Assembly: GCA_963921935.1 (NCBI GenBank)
Contig: OY998175.1
Span: 286,162,246-286,226,245 of the forward strand
Direction: 5' to 3'
Source: Galeruca laticollis
Lineage: Eukaryota; Arthropoda; Insecta; Coleoptera; Chrysomelidae
DNA length: 64,000 nt
The number at the start of each line of letters is the position of its first letter. The stretch's first letter is position 1. Below are positions 1-11,633 of the stretch, one piece after another. The notes beneath the pieces were generated by a model that was not told the origin of the DNA, did not search any database, and was given only the letters and a program-made list of their open reading frames with translations. The position numbers and the translations under genes were made by a program.

Positions 1-3000
1 AAAGTCCACACCGACCTTTAAAAATGGACGACAAACTGAAATTCGATCTTTAGGCAGATCTGCCATCATTTGCTCAGCACACCTAGCTTTAAATTTAAAA
101 CAAGGGATGCACTTGTGGATTATGCGTTTAACAGCTCTAAGGCCATCTAAAGGCCAATAACGTAGTCTAAAGTTACTTAACACGGTTTGAGCACCGGCAT
201 GATATAATTTAAGGTGCTCTCTCCGTAGCATCAAATCAACAATGTGGCATCTAGCGGGCAATAATATTGGATGCTTTTGTGCAAATGGCAGATCAGCATT
301 TGACAATCTCCCGCCAACGCGGATTAAGCCTTCCAAGTCAATAAAGGGATTCAAAGAATTAAACTGTTTATTTCGAAGGACCTTTTTGTTTTTTAATAAA
401 TCTTTTTCTTGAGAAAAATAATGTTGTTGCAAAACTTGCAATGTTGCCTTTAAAGCATGTTGTAATTCATCTACTTTTAAAGGACCAAACCTTTTATCAT
501 CTTTATGTTGTAAATTATGTCTAAACCGAAGACAGAATGCAACTATACGTTGTATTTTCAGAAAATCTGAAAACCTATTGAAAATACTTATCATATAATT
601 TTCAGTAGAGGTTGTACTCATAACAACTTTTCGTTCTTCCGGAATTTTCTGAATATTAACACTTGACTGAAATGAATTTAAATTAAAATCAACATTTTTC
701 AAATGTGAGGGCCCTTGCCACCACATATTATTAGAAATAAGTTCTTGCGCCATCATACCTCTAGATACATAATCAGCTGGATTTTGTTTGGTAGGAATGT
801 ACCTCCAGGTGTACAAGGATGTTAGTTCTTGAATTAAAGAAACTCTATTAGAGACAAATATATTCCATCTACTTGGATGTGATTGTAGCCATGCAAACGA
901 AATTTGCGAATCAGTCCAAAGATTAACACTGGCTATTTGGAAGTTATTTTTGAATGTTTCTAAAATACGATGGGTGACCTTTGCTGACAACACGCATGCG
1001 CATAATTCCAATTTTGGAAGAGAAATTGTTCGCAAAGGACAAACTCTAGATTTGGCACAAATTAGATGACAAGAAACACTGTTATTTTCATAAACAGTTC
1101 TTAAATATATACAACACCCATATGCCTTTAAGCTTGCGTCTGAATAAGAATGAATCTCAATTCGCTTGATATTGCGATTATTAATTAAACATCGCTGAAT
1201 TTTTAACTCTGATAATTCAAGAATGTTTGTAGAAAATTGAATCCATTCGTTACTTAACTCTAAATTTAAACAGTCGTCCCAATTTAAATTCAATAACCAA
1301 AGCTTCTGCATGAAGATTTTGGCTGTTATGACAATTGGAGCAACAAGCCCCAACGGATCATAGATTTGAGCTATAATAGCTAAGACGTTTCTTTTCGTAA
1401 TTGGATTCACATTTATGTTCTTGGGCAGAGAAATAGAAAAGTGATCTGATTTCGGCTCCCAAAAAACACCCAGCACTTTATTGGAATTACTCTCAGAATT
1501 TATAGAGTAGTTTTTGGATTCAGTTTCTGAGGTAAAATTGTTCATAAACTCAATGGAATTTGAACACCATTTATGAAGTGTAAATTGGCCTAAATTAAGT
1601 AATTTTATTAATTGGGTTTTCAGTTCACAGAGCTCCTCGAAAGAGTCAGCTCCAGCCAACACATCGTCAACGTATGTTTGAGTTTGGATTGCCATAGCTG
1701 CCAACGGAAATTCTTTTTTATACATGTCTGCCAATTCAACGAGATAACGAGTGGCTACATAAGGTGCAAAATTTGTTCCGTAGCTAACAGTTAACAATTC
1801 AATGCATTTAATATCATCTGTTATATTTTCTCGCCATAAGATGTTTTGTAGGTAAATGTGATCAGAATTAATCAAGATTTGCCGGTACATCTTTTCGATG
1901 TCTGCAACAACAGCCAACATATAAGCTCTAAAGCGACACAAAATGTCAAATAGCTCTGGCTGAACAACAAGCCCTTTTAGACATATGTCGTTTAATGAAT
2001 ATCCCGAGGTGGTTTTTAGGGACGCGTCGAAGACCACTCTGAGACGCGTTGTAACTTTATCATTGCGAATCACACAATGGTGAGGTATAAAATATTTGTG
2101 GTTATTGTGAATATTTTTAAGATCAAGAGGAATGTACCGTGCATGACCTAAGTTGATGTATTCTTTAATAAACTCTGAATATTGGTCAAACAATGACTTA
2201 TTTTGATGCAATCTTTTCTTTAATGAAAGAAAACGTTTTTTGGCATATGAAAAAGATTCGCCTAGTTTAAAACTCTCAACGGGCGATTTAAATGGCATAT
2301 CCACTTGAAATCTACCATTATCCAAAATTTTTGTGGTATCCTTAAATATTTGTTCAGAAAGTTCATCTTCACTTGATAAAATACGTCCTTGTGGCACATC
2401 TTCAACTGCCCAGAATTTTTGCAGCAAATTGTCGATTTGATTGAAATTAATGAATAAAGAATGTGAGGGAACTTGATCACATGTTATAAAATTTGACAAG
2501 ATTGTTGGGGATAGGACACCTCCTACCACCCAACCAAGATGAGTGTTTTGTAATATGGGTAGGTTATCCCCAAGGTTAATCAGACCAGGTAAAAGTAATG
2601 AATAATAAACATCTGCTCCTAATAACAAATCTACGTGATCTGGAACATCATAATTTGAGTCGGCCAAGACAATGCTACAAGGGATTTCTAATCGATCTGT
2701 TTGTAGAGGGAATTGAGGCAGCTTAGAAGAAATGAAATTTGTTACTGACCAATTTACTTCAAATGTTTTTGTTGGGTCAACCTTTGAGAACAATTTAATA
2801 TCTATTCCTTCACTTACTTGCATGTGACCTGATACACCACAAATTGACAAGTTTTTATTATAGGTAGGGTATTGTAGTCTTTTCGCTAATTTATGTGTGA
2901 TTAGTGATACTTGAGACCCACTATCAAGCACGGCTCTGGCAGATATTAAATGGCCATTGTTATTTGAAACATGTACGGATGCAGTTGCCAATAAAATATG

Positions 3001-4434
3001 AGATTTTTGGTTTATAAAAAGGCTTGAAATAGTGTTGGACTGTGCCCCAAGCTTGTCACTAGTGGAAGCTTGAGCAACCTCCGAATTTTGTATTTGTTCT
3101 ATGTTAGAAGCTTGATCTGAGTTACTACTCGATTTGTTCATGGAATAACCTTTTTGTTTGTGATTGGTAGGCCCACGATTGGAATCAAAACTCGAATTTT
3201 GTTGAGCATTTATTGTATTATTGTGAGAATTATTAGATTTTGATGAATAATCGACAGAATTTCCCGCATGTAATAGGGAATTATGAGCTTCGCCGCAAAT
3301 AGGGCAATTCTTCCACTCACATTGACTTACGTGATGTGGAGCAAAACATTTTAAACATAACCGATTTGAAAATATAAACTGTTTTCTTTTATTCAATGGC
3401 AATTCTTTGAATTTAAAGCATTTAAACATGTTATTATTTGACATTTTGCAAAACAAACAACTTAACTTTTTATCTACATTAGCAAAATTAGAGTTTTTAC
3501 GAGGCAACTCTGGCGAAACCAAATTTTCAGCAGCCTGACATCTTTTCTCAACGAACTTGAGGAACCCGTCTAAAGTAGGTAAAAGAGTAGGACCTCTTTC
3601 CAATTCATACCCACGTCTAGTGTTAATGTCTAGTTTTTGGGACAAAATATACACCAAAATCAAATCCCACTCTGCTATAGGAACATTCAAATTTTTTAAG
3701 CACTCAGTGTGCTGTTTAACTGTGACAACAAAGTTACGCAAATTCATTGAATTACTTTTATTTATTGATGGAACGTCTAATAGGCCCTTGATGTGAACGT
3801 AAATATTCGCTAACTTATTTTCATATCTTTCCTTAAGTATGTCAATTGCTACTGACAAATTAGAGGCGACCAATGGTAAATTTGAAATTAATTTTTGAGG
3901 TTCACCCAGTAAATTTGATTTTAAATAAATAAGTTTTTGTATTTCTGCCAAATCATCATTGTCTAAAACAAGGGCTTTAAAAATATCATAGAAACCATTC
4001 CAACTTTGGTGCCCACCTGCAAATTTGTCAATTACAATTTCAGGCATCTTAGATTTTACCTCTGTTTTAACATTAACATTTTGTATGGAATTTGCGTGAT
4101 GACCTTGTTGGTTTGTACCTTGAACGGTAGCATTATCTTTAGGAGAAGAATGATCAATCAAAATTTTTAATTGAGTTTTTAAAGTACAATATTTTTCTTC
4201 ATAGTCACTAGGGTCACCAATCTTATCAAGATCTGTCTCGGAGCCCTCAATGACGTCCTGAGACTCACAAAATTTTTTGAAAGAAGTTTCAAGTAGCTCT
4301 AACCTGGTATCATATTCAAGTTTATGCAATAAATTACCTGCATTTGCATTGATAAAATTCTCTATTCTAGTGATACTACCTTTAGCAGTTCTTCGAGCGG
4401 CGTGCGCTTTTAATAACAACGCATCCGGATCCAT
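1..4434 (-). CDS. BEL/Pao gag-pol polyprotein, C-terminus outside window
   Basis: One frame of 1478 codons with no stop. The ATG at 4434 is chosen because an in-frame TAA lies at 4441-4443 just upstream and the context is AAAC-ATG-G. Gag: residues about 130-270 resemble the DUF1759 region (starts MPEIVIDKFAGG, W-x2-F). Residues about 326-389 form a Cys/His block (CLFC, LCLKCF, CPIC, HNSLLH) typical of BEL gag. Protease: DSGSQ with Asp504. Reverse transcriptase: RVVFDAS near 799-805, first catalytic Asp845 in VADIEKMYRQI, and YVDD at 921-924. RNase H: Asp1099 (SDAS), Glu1143 and Asp1175 form the acidic triad. Integrase: zinc finger His1407, His1412, Cys1442, Cys1445; the first core Asp1477 sits two codons from the edge. 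All visible catalytic residues are present. The product would copy element RNA into DNA and begin its integration. The remaining integrase core and any C-terminal DUF5641 or env are not visible. Confidence 0.95.
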   Translation of the reverse strand, partial: MDPDALLLKAHAARRTAKGSITRIENFINANAGNLLHKLEYDTRLELLETSFKKFCESQDVIEGSETDLDKIGDPSDYEEKYCTLKTQLKILIDHSSPKDNATVQGTNQQGHHANSIQNVNVKTEVKSKMPEIVIDKFAGGHQSWNGFYDIFKALVLDNDDLAEIQKLIYLKSNLLGEPQKLISNLPLVASNLSVAIDILKERYENKLANIYVHIKGLLDVPSINKSNSMNLRNFVVTVKQHTECLKNLNVPIAEWDLILVYILSQKLDINTRRGYELERGPTLLPTLDGFLKFVEKRCQAAENLVSPELPRKNSNFANVDKKLSCLFCKMSNNNMFKCFKFKELPLNKRKQFIFSNRLCLKCFAPHHVSQCEWKNCPICGEAHNSLLHAGNSVDYSSKSNNSHNNTINAQQNSSFDSNRGPTNHKQKGYSMNKSSSNSDQASNIEQIQNSEVAQASTSDKLGAQSNTISSLFINQKSHILLATASVHVSNNNGHLISARAVLDSGSQVSLITHKLAKRLQYPTYNKNLSICGVSGHMQVSEGIDIKLFSKVDPTKTFEVNWSVTNFISSKLPQFPLQTDRLEIPCSIVLADSNYDVPDHVDLLLGADVYYSLLLPGLINLGDNLPILQNTHLGWVVGGVLSPTILSNFITCDQVPSHSLFINFNQIDNLLQKFWAVEDVPQGRILSSEDELSEQIFKDTTKILDNGRFQVDMPFKSPVESFKLGESFSYAKKRFLSLKKRLHQNKSLFDQYSEFIKEYINLGHARYIPLDLKNIHNNHKYFIPHHCVIRNDKVTTRLRVVFDASLKTTSGYSLNDICLKGLVVQPELFDILCRFRAYMLAVVADIEKMYRQILINSDHIYLQNILWRENITDDIKCIELLTVSYGTNFAPYVATRYLVELADMYKKEFPLAAMAIQTQTYVDDVLAGADSFEELCELKTQLIKLLNLGQFTLHKWCSNSIEFMNNFTSETESKNYSINSESNSNKVLGVFWEPKSDHFSISLPKNINVNPITKRNVLAIIAQIYDPLGLVAPIVITAKIFMQKLWLLNLNWDDCLNLELSNEWIQFSTNILELSELKIQRCLINNRNIKRIEIHSYSDASLKAYGCCIYLRTVYENNSVSCHLICAKSRVCPLRTISLPKLELCACVLSAKVTHRILETFKNNFQIASVNLWTDSQISFAWLQSHPSRWNIFVSNRVSLIQELTSLYTWRYIPTKQNPADYVSRGMMAQELISNNMWWQGPSHLKNVDFNLNSFQSSVNIQKIPEERKVVMSTTSTENYMISIFNRFSDFLKIQRIVAFCLRFRHNLQHKDDKRFGPLKVDELQHALKATLQVLQQHYFSQEKDLLKNKKVLRNKQFNSLNPFIDLEGLIRVGGRLSNADLPFAQKHPILLPARCHIVDLMLRREHLKLYHAGAQTVLSNFRLRYWPLDGLRAVKRIIHKCIPCFKFKARCAEQMMADLPKDRISVCRPFLKVGVDF

Positions 4435-4552
4435 GTTTGATTACAGGTTTATATACGTAAAAAAAGTTTGCAAACTGTGTGCGAAAACTCGCACGTCAAA
4501 TGTTGAACAGTTCAAAAAATAAAAAATATATTGGAAACGTCTGACCTGAATG

Positions 4553-4570
4553 AGTCCTTGACAAAGTCCA
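4553..4570 (-). other. Candidate tRNA primer-binding site
   Basis: On the element strand this reads TGGACTTTGTCAAGGACT. It begins with TGG, as required to pair with a tRNA CCA end, and lies about 370 bp from the outer LTR end, a plausible LTR length. The base before it is not part of a clean CA terminus, and I did not identify the matching tRNA. Another TGG-starting site lies at about 4583. Weak call. Confidence 0.2.
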
Positions 4571-4828
4571 ATTCACAATCGGTCCAGTCCAATTACCAGA
4601 TACCAGACACACATTCCATTTTCCAATTTTCATAATTAGGATTTATCGCTGGTTTTATGCTTGGTCCGACTCGAGGGATCAAATTTATGTATGGGAATAA
4701 ACGAACGATTATTCCTTAAACACACATAAAGCTTCAATAGCTCTTATTTCACTTGGAAGGATTGGATATCATTCAAATTATCTTGAATCGTTGATAATAA
4801 TCAAATATATTTTATGAAGTAGAAATTT

Positions 4829-4834
4829 TTTATT
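4829..4834 (-). promoter_or_regulatory. Possible polyadenylation signal in the LTR
   Basis: AATAAA on the element strand, about 110 bp inside the outer LTR end. LTRs carry both promoter and poly(A) signal, so the position is plausible, but the surroundings are very AT-rich and the hexamer could occur by chance. Confidence 0.25.
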
Positions 4835-4942
4835 TTTTGACAGTGACAATTTTTTGTAACTGACAGAAAAACTTCCAAGGTTGAATTGAAAATAAATATT
4901 TAAGCTATCATGTTAGCAGTTAGACAAGTTAGAAATTAAACA

Positions 4943-5280
4943 GGTACTTTCACGATACTTTCTCTGAAAATTGAATGAATACTTCCATTATTTTGGTCTG
5001 TACTATTTTTTATATGAAGGCATGTTTTCTTTTAACTCAAATGCTCTCCTAATATTTGAAACATTTATCTTATCGAAAAATGGACACCAGTCGATTTGTC
5101 GTATCAAAGAACCCTTATTCTTATAATTTCAGTATTTTTCGAGAGGAAAAATATTTCTCGTCAAATATGTAGCTGGACTATAGTAAGGAAAATATTGCAT
5201 TTTTCGCAATTCTCCAAAAATATATTTTTGGCCTATCATCCTCTCGAAACATGTTCGATTAGATGAAAATTCATCTAAAA
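4943..5280 (+). repeat. First, partial satellite monomer at the retrotransposon junction
   Basis: The satellite starts mid-monomer at 4943 (GGTACTTTCACGATAC, matching monomer sequence GGGACCTTTGACGATAC with one gap and a few substitutions). It carries private changes, for example CATCCTCTCG at about 5238 where nearly all others read CATCCCCTCG. A mid-monomer start is expected if the retrotransposon jumped into the array, or if the array simply ends here. Confidence 0.8.
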
Positions 5281-8200
5281 TCGATGGGTGACTTTGTTAA
5301 TGCCCTAAGTCTATCAATTTTTGAATAACTATGGATATTTGTTTTTACCCTCTTCATTCGATACTCCACGTTTGACGCACTCTACTTCCGAATCGCATCA
5401 TTGTAGAGCACTCCCGATTTTTTGTATCATAGATGGGACCTTTGACGATACTTTTTCAGAATGTTGAATGAATACTTCCATTATTTTGGTCTGTACTATT
5501 TTTTATATGAAGGCATGTTTTCTTTTATTTTAAATGCTCTCCTAATATTTGAAACATTTATCTTATCGAAAAATGGACAACACCAGTCGATTTGTCGTAT
5601 CAAAGAACCCTTATTCTTATAATTTCAGTATTTTTTGAGAGGGAAAATATTTTTCATCAAATATGTAGCTGGACAGTAAGGAAAATATTGCATTTTTCGC
5701 AATTCTCCAAAAATATATTTTTGGCCTATCATCCCCTCGAAACATGTTCGATTAGATGAAGATTCATCTAAAATCGATGGGTGACTTTGTTAATGTCCTA
5801 ATTCTATCAATTTTTGAATAACTATGGATATTTGATTTTACCCTCTTCATTCGATACTCCACGTTTGACTCACTATACTTCCGAATCGCATCATTGTAGA
5901 GCACTCCCGATTTTTTGTATCATAGATGGGTACATTGACGATACTTTCTCTGAAAATTGAATGAATACTTCCATTATTTTGGTCTGTACTATTTTTTATA
6001 TGAAGGCATGTTTTCTTTTAACTTAAATGCTCTCCTAATATTTGAAACATTTATCTTATCGAAAAATGGACAATACCAGTCGATTTGTCGTATCAAAGAA
6101 CCCTTATTCTTATAATTTCAGTATTTTTTGAGAGGAAAAATATTTTTCATCAAATATGTAGCTGGAAAATATTGCATTTTTCGCAATTCTCCAAAAATAT
6201 ATTTTTGGCCTATCATCCCCTCGAAACATGTTCGATTAGATGAAAATTCATCTAAAATCGATGGGTGACTTTGTTAATGCCCTAATTCTATCAATTTTTG
6301 AATAACTATGGATATTTGATTTTACCCTCTTCATTCGATACTCCACGTTTGACGCACTCTACTTCCGAATCGCATCATTGTAGAGCACTCCCGATTTTTT
6401 GTATCATAGATGGGACCTTTGACGATACTTTCTCAGAAAATTGAATGAATACTTCCATTATTTTGGTCTGTACTATTTTTTATATCAAGGCATGTTTTCT
6501 TTTAACTTAATTGCTCTCCTAATATTTGAAACATTTATCTTATCGAAAAATGGACAACACCAGTCGATTTGTCGTATCAAAGAACCCTTATTCTTATAAT
6601 TTCAGTATTTTTTGAGAGGAAAAATATTTTTCGTCAAATATGCATTTTTCGCAATTCTCCAAAAATATATTTTTGGCCTATCATCATCCCCTCGAAACAT
6701 GTTCGATTAGATGAAAATTCATCTAAAATCGATGGGTGACTTTGTCAATGTCCTAATTCTATCAATTTTTGAATAACTATGGATATTTGATTTTACCCTC
6801 TTCATTCGATACTCCACGTTCGACGCACTCTACTTCCGAATCGCATCATTGTAGAGCACTCCCGATTTTTTGTATCATAGAAGGGACCTTTGACGATACT
6901 TTCTCAGAAAATTGAATGATTACTTCCATTATTTTGGTCTGTACTATTTTTTATATGAAGGCATGCTTTCTTTTAACTCAAATGCTCTCCTAATATTTGA
7001 AACATTTATCTTATCGAAAAATGGACAACACCAGTCGATTTGTCGTATCAAAGAACCCTTATTCTTATAATTTCAGTATTTTTCGAGAGGAAAAATATTT
7101 TTCATCAAATATGTAGCTGGACTATAGTAAGGAAAATATTGCATTTTTCGCAATTCTCCAAAAATATATTTCTGGCCTATCATCCCCTCAAAACATGTTC
7201 GATTAGATGAAAATTCATCTAAAATCGATGGGTGACTTTGTTAATGTCCTAATTCTATCAATTTTTGAATAACTATGGATATTTGATTTTACCCTCTTCA
7301 TTCGATACTCCACGTTTGACGCACTATACTTCCGAATCGCATCATTGTAGAGCACTCCCGATTTTTTGTATCATAGATGGGACCTTTGACGATACTTTCT
7401 CTGAAAATTGAATGATTACTTCCATTATTTTGGTCTGTACTATTTTTTATATGAAGGCATGTTTTCTTTTAACTTAAATGCTCTCCTAATATTTGTAACA
7501 TTTATCTTATCGGAAAATGGACAACACCAGTCGATTTGTCGTATCAAAGAATCCTTATTCTTATAATTTCAGTATTTTTTGAGAGGTAAAATATTTTTCG
7601 TCAAATATGTAGCTGGACTATATATAGTAAGGAAAATATTGCATGTTTCGCAATTCTCCAAAAATATATTTTTGGCCAATCATCCCCTCGAAACATGTTC
7701 GATTAGATGAAAATTCATCTAAAATCGATGGGTAACTTTGTTAATGCCCTAATTCTATCAATTTTTGAATAACTATGGATATTTGATTTTACCCTCTTCA
7801 TTCGATACTCCACGTTTGACTCACTCTACTTCCGAATCGCATCATCGTAGAGCACTCCCGATTTTTTGTATCATAGATGGGACCTTTGACGATACTTTCT
7901 CAGAATGTTGAATGAATACTTCCATTATTTTGGTCTGTACTATTTTTTATATGAAGGCATGTTTTCTTTTAACTTAAATGCTCTCCTAATATTTGTAACA
8001 TTTATCTTATCGAAAAATGGACAACACCAGTCGATTTGTCGTATCAAAGAACCCTTATTCTTATAATTTCAGTATTTTTTGAGAGGAAAAATATTTTTCA
8101 TCAAATATGTAGCTGGACAGTAAGGAAAATATTGCATTTTTCGCAATTCTCCAAAAATATATTCTTGGCCTATCATCCCCTCGAAACATGTTCGATTAGA

Positions 8201-8635
8201 TGAAAATTCATCTAAAATCGATGGGTGACTTTGTTAATGTCCTAATTCTATCAATTTTTGAATAACTATGGATATTTGATTTTACCCTCTTCATTCGATA
8301 CTCCACGTTTGACGCACTATACTTCCGAATCGCATCATTGTAGAGCACTCCCGATTTTTTGTATCATAGATGGGACCTTTGACGATACTTTCTCTGAAAA
8401 TTGAATGAATACTTCCATTATTTTGGTCTGTACTATTTTTTATATGAAGGCATGTTTTCTTTTAACTCAAATGCTCTCCTAATATTTGAAACATTTATCT
8501 TATCGAAAAATGGACACCAGTCGATTTGTCGTATCAAAGAACCCTTATTCTTATAATTTCAGTATTTTTCGAGAGGAAAAATATTTCTCGTCAAATATGT
8601 AGCTGGACTATAGTAAGGAAAATATTGCATTTTTC
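5281..8635 (+). repeat. Satellite monomers, left zone, mixed variants
   Basis: About seven monomers with spacings 493, 484, 471, 496, 500, 493 and 493. They alternate between versions with GGACAACACC and GGACACC, and between the long, short and missing forms of the TAGCTGGACTATAGTAAGG segment. No gene, RNA or insertion is visible. Confidence 0.9.
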
Positions 8636-9691
8636 GCAAAGCTCCAAAAATATATTTTTGGCCTATCATCCCCTCGAAACATGTTCGATTAGATGAAAAT
8701 TCATCTAAAATCGATGGGTGACTTTGTTAATGCCCTAATTCTATCAATTTTTGAATAACTATGGATATTTGATTTTACCCTCTTCATTCGATACTCCACG
8801 TTTGACGCACTCTACTTCCGAATCGCATCATTGTAGAGCACTCCCGATTTTTTGTATCATAGATGGGACCTTTGACGATACTTTCTCAGAAAATTGAATG
8901 ATTACTTCCATTATTTTGGTCTGTACTATTTTTTATATGAAGGCAGGTTTTCTTTTAACTTAAATGCTCTCCTAATATTTGAAACATTTATCTTATCGGG
9001 AAATGGACAACACCAGTCGATTTGTCGTATCAAAGAATCCTTATTCTTATAATTTCAGTATTTTTTGAGAGGTAAAATATTTTTCGTCAAATATGTAGCT
9101 GGAAAATATTGCATTTTTCGCAATTCTTCAAAAATATATTTTTGGCCTATCATCCCCTCGAAATATGTTCGATTAGATGAAAATTCATCTAAAATCGATG
9201 GGTGACTTTGTTAATGCCCTAATTCTATCAATTTTTGAATAACTATGGATATTTGATTTTATCCTCTTCATTCGATACTCCACGTTTGACGCACTCTACT
9301 CCCGAATCGCATCATTGTAGAGCACTCCCGATTTTTTGTATCATAGATGGGACGGACCTTTGACGATACTTTCTCAGAAAATTGAATGAATACTTCCATT
9401 ATTTTGGTCTGTACTATTTTTTATATGAAGGCATGTTTTCTTTTAACTTAAATGCTCTCCTAATATTTGAAACATTTATCGTATCGAAAAATGGACAACA
9501 CCAGTCGATTTGTCGTATCAAAGAACCCTTATTCTTATAATTTCAGTATTTTTTGAGAGGAAAAATATTTTTCGTCAAATATGCATTTTTCGCAATTCTC
9601 CAAAAATATATTTTTGGCCTATCATCCACTCGTAACATGTTCGATTAGATGAAAATTCATCTGAAATCGATGGGTGACTTTGTTAATGTCC
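8636..9691 (+). repeat. Satellite higher-order block A, copy 1
   Basis: This block is marked by a fixed series of rare variants in order: GCAAAGCTCC, GAAGGCAGG, TATCGGGAAATGG, TAGCTGGAAAATATT (indel segment mostly deleted), CAATTCTTCAAA, CGAAATATG, TTTTATCCTC, CTACTCCCG, the 4-bp duplication GGACGGAC, TATCGTATCG, ATATGCATTTTT, CTCGTAACATG and CATCTGAAATC. The same series recurs three more times downstream at offsets 1942, 4820 and 9192 bp. Confidence 0.85.
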
Positions 9692-10577
9692 TAATTCTAT
9701 CAATTTTTGAATAACTATGGATATTTGATTTTACCCTCTTCATTCGATACTCCACGTTTGACGCACTCTACTTCCGAATCGCATCATTGTAGAGCACTCC
9801 CGATTTTTTGTATCATAGATGGGACCTTTGACGATACTTTCTCAGAAAATTGAATGATTACTTCCATTATTTTGGTCTGCACTATTTTTTATATGAAGGC
9901 ATGTTTTCTTTTAACTTAAATGCTCTCCTAATATTTGAAACATTCATCTTATCGAAAAATGGACAACACCAGTTGATTTGTCGTATCAAAGAACCCTTAT
10001 TCTTATAATTTCAGTATTTTTTGAGAGGAAAAATATTTTTCGTCAAATATGTAGCTGGACAGGAAGGAAAATATTGCATTTTTAGCAATTCTCCAAAAAT
10101 ACATTTTTGGCCTATCATCCCCTCGAAACATGTTCGATTAGATGAAAATTCATCTAAAATCGATGGGTGACTTTGTTAATGCCCTAATTCTATCAATTTT
10201 TGAATAACTATGGATATTTGATTTTACCCTCTTCATTCGATACTCCACGTTTGACGCACTCTACTTCCGAATCGCATCATTGTAGAGCACTCCCGATTTT
10301 TTGTATCATAGATGGGACCTTTGACGATACTTTCTCAGAATGTTGAATGAATACTTCCATTATTTTGGTCTGTACTATTTTTTATATGAAGGCATGTTTT
10401 CTTTTAACTTAAATGCTCTCCTAATATTTGTAACATTTATCTTATCGAAAAATGGACAACACCAGTCGATTTGTCGTATCAAAGAACCCTTATTCTTATA
10501 ATTTCAGTATTTTTTGAGAGGAAAAATATTTTTCATCAAATATGTAGCTGGACAGTAAGGAAAATATTGCATTTTTC

Positions 10578-11633
10578 GCAAAGCTCCAAAAATATATTCT
10601 TGGCCTATCATCCCCTCGAAACATGTTCGATTAGATGAAAATTCATCTAAAATCGATGGGTGACTTTGTTAATGCCCTAATTCTATCAATTTTTGAATAA
10701 CTATGGATATTTGATTTTACCCTCTTCATTCGATACTCCACGTTTGACGCACTCTACTTCCGAATCGCATCATTGTAGAGCACTCCCGATTTTTTGTATC
10801 ATAGATGGGACCTTTGACGATACTTTCTCAGAAAATTGAATGATTACTTCCATTATTTTGGTCTGTACTATTTTTTATATGAAGGCAGGTTTTCTTTTAA
10901 CTTAAATGCTCTCCTAATATTTGAAACATTTATCTTATCGGGAAATGGACAACACCAGTCGATTTGTCGTATCAAAGAATCCTTATTCTTATAATTTCAG
11001 TATTTTTTGAGAGGTAAAATATTTTTCGTCAAATATGTAGCTGGAAAATATTGCATTTTTCGCAATTCTTCAAAAATATATTTTTGGCCTATCATCCCCT
11101 CGAAATATGTTCGATTAGATGAAAATTCATCTAAAATCGATGGGTGACTTTGTTAATGCCCTAATTCTATCAATTTTTGAATAACTATGGATATTTGATT
11201 TTATCCTCTTCATTCGATACTCCACGTTTGACGCACTCTACTCCCGAATCGCATCATTGTAGAGCACTCCCGATTTTTTGTATCATAGATGGGACGGACC
11301 TTTGACGATACTTTCTCAGAAAATTGAATGAATACTTCCATTTTTTTGGTCTGTACTATTTTTTATATGAAGGCATGTTTTCTTTTAACTTAAATGCTCT
11401 CCTAATATTTGAAACATTTATCGTATCGAAAAATGGACAACACCAGTCGATTTGTCGTATCAAAGAACCCTTATTCTTATAATTTCAATATTTTTTGAGA
11501 GGAAAAATATTTTTCGTCAAATATGCATTTTTCGCAATTCTCCAAAAATATATTTTTGGCCTATCATCCCCTCGTAACATGTTCGATTAGATGAAAATTC
11601 ATCTGAAATCGATGGGTGACTTTGTTAATGTCC
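10578..11633 (+). repeat. Satellite higher-order block A, copy 2
   Basis: Same ordered variant series as copy 1, offset exactly 1942 bp throughout. Small differences include TCCATTTTTTTGG at about 11337 and TTTCAATATT near 11486. The monomer leading into it carries the short GGACAGTAAGG segment instead of the long form, so the duplication edge is near 10570. Confidence 0.85.

Larger units (their letters stand above)
1..4942 (-). mobile_element. BEL/Pao LTR retrotransposon, 5' part
   Basis: The stretch reads leftward as 5' LTR, leader and a long gag-pol frame. Domain order (gag, protease, reverse transcriptase, RNase H, integrase) and the wording of the motifs (DSGSQ protease, YVDD reverse transcriptase, SDAS RNase H, integrase zinc finger H-x4-H-x29-C-x2-C) fit the BEL/Pao superfamily rather than Ty1/copia, where integrase precedes reverse transcriptase, or Ty3/gypsy, which usually has a DTGA/DSGA-type protease and YIDD/YVDD. 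The outer end starts TGTT on the element strand and directly abuts satellite DNA at 4942/4943. The element is cut by the left window edge, so the 3' LTR, the remainder of integrase and the target-site duplication cannot be checked. The open frame suggests a recent insertion; activity is inferred, not shown. Confidence 0.9.
4435..4942 (-). repeat. 5' LTR plus untranslated leader of the BEL/Pao element
   Basis: This 508-bp stretch is neither satellite nor coding. On the element strand it begins TGTTTAATTTC at 4942, the expected TG start of an LTR, and ends at the gag-pol ATG. The LTR should hold the promoter and the transcript start. The LTR/leader boundary is uncertain: I found no clear CA end followed directly by a strong tRNA-like primer site. 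Only one LTR is in the window, so no repeat comparison is possible. Assignment rests on position between coding start and foreign flank. Confidence 0.7.

Noticed and set aside
1612..4522. Short plus-strand frames and one other-frame minus-strand frame (2262-2480) within 1612-4522
   Set aside because: They are shadows of, or lie opposite to, the gag-pol frame that runs from 4434 leftward.
4662..4680. Plus-strand TGGTCCGACTCGAGGGATC, resembling a tRNA-primed start site
   Set aside because: It is on the wrong strand for this element, and the tRNA-like alignment is off by one base at the acceptor end.
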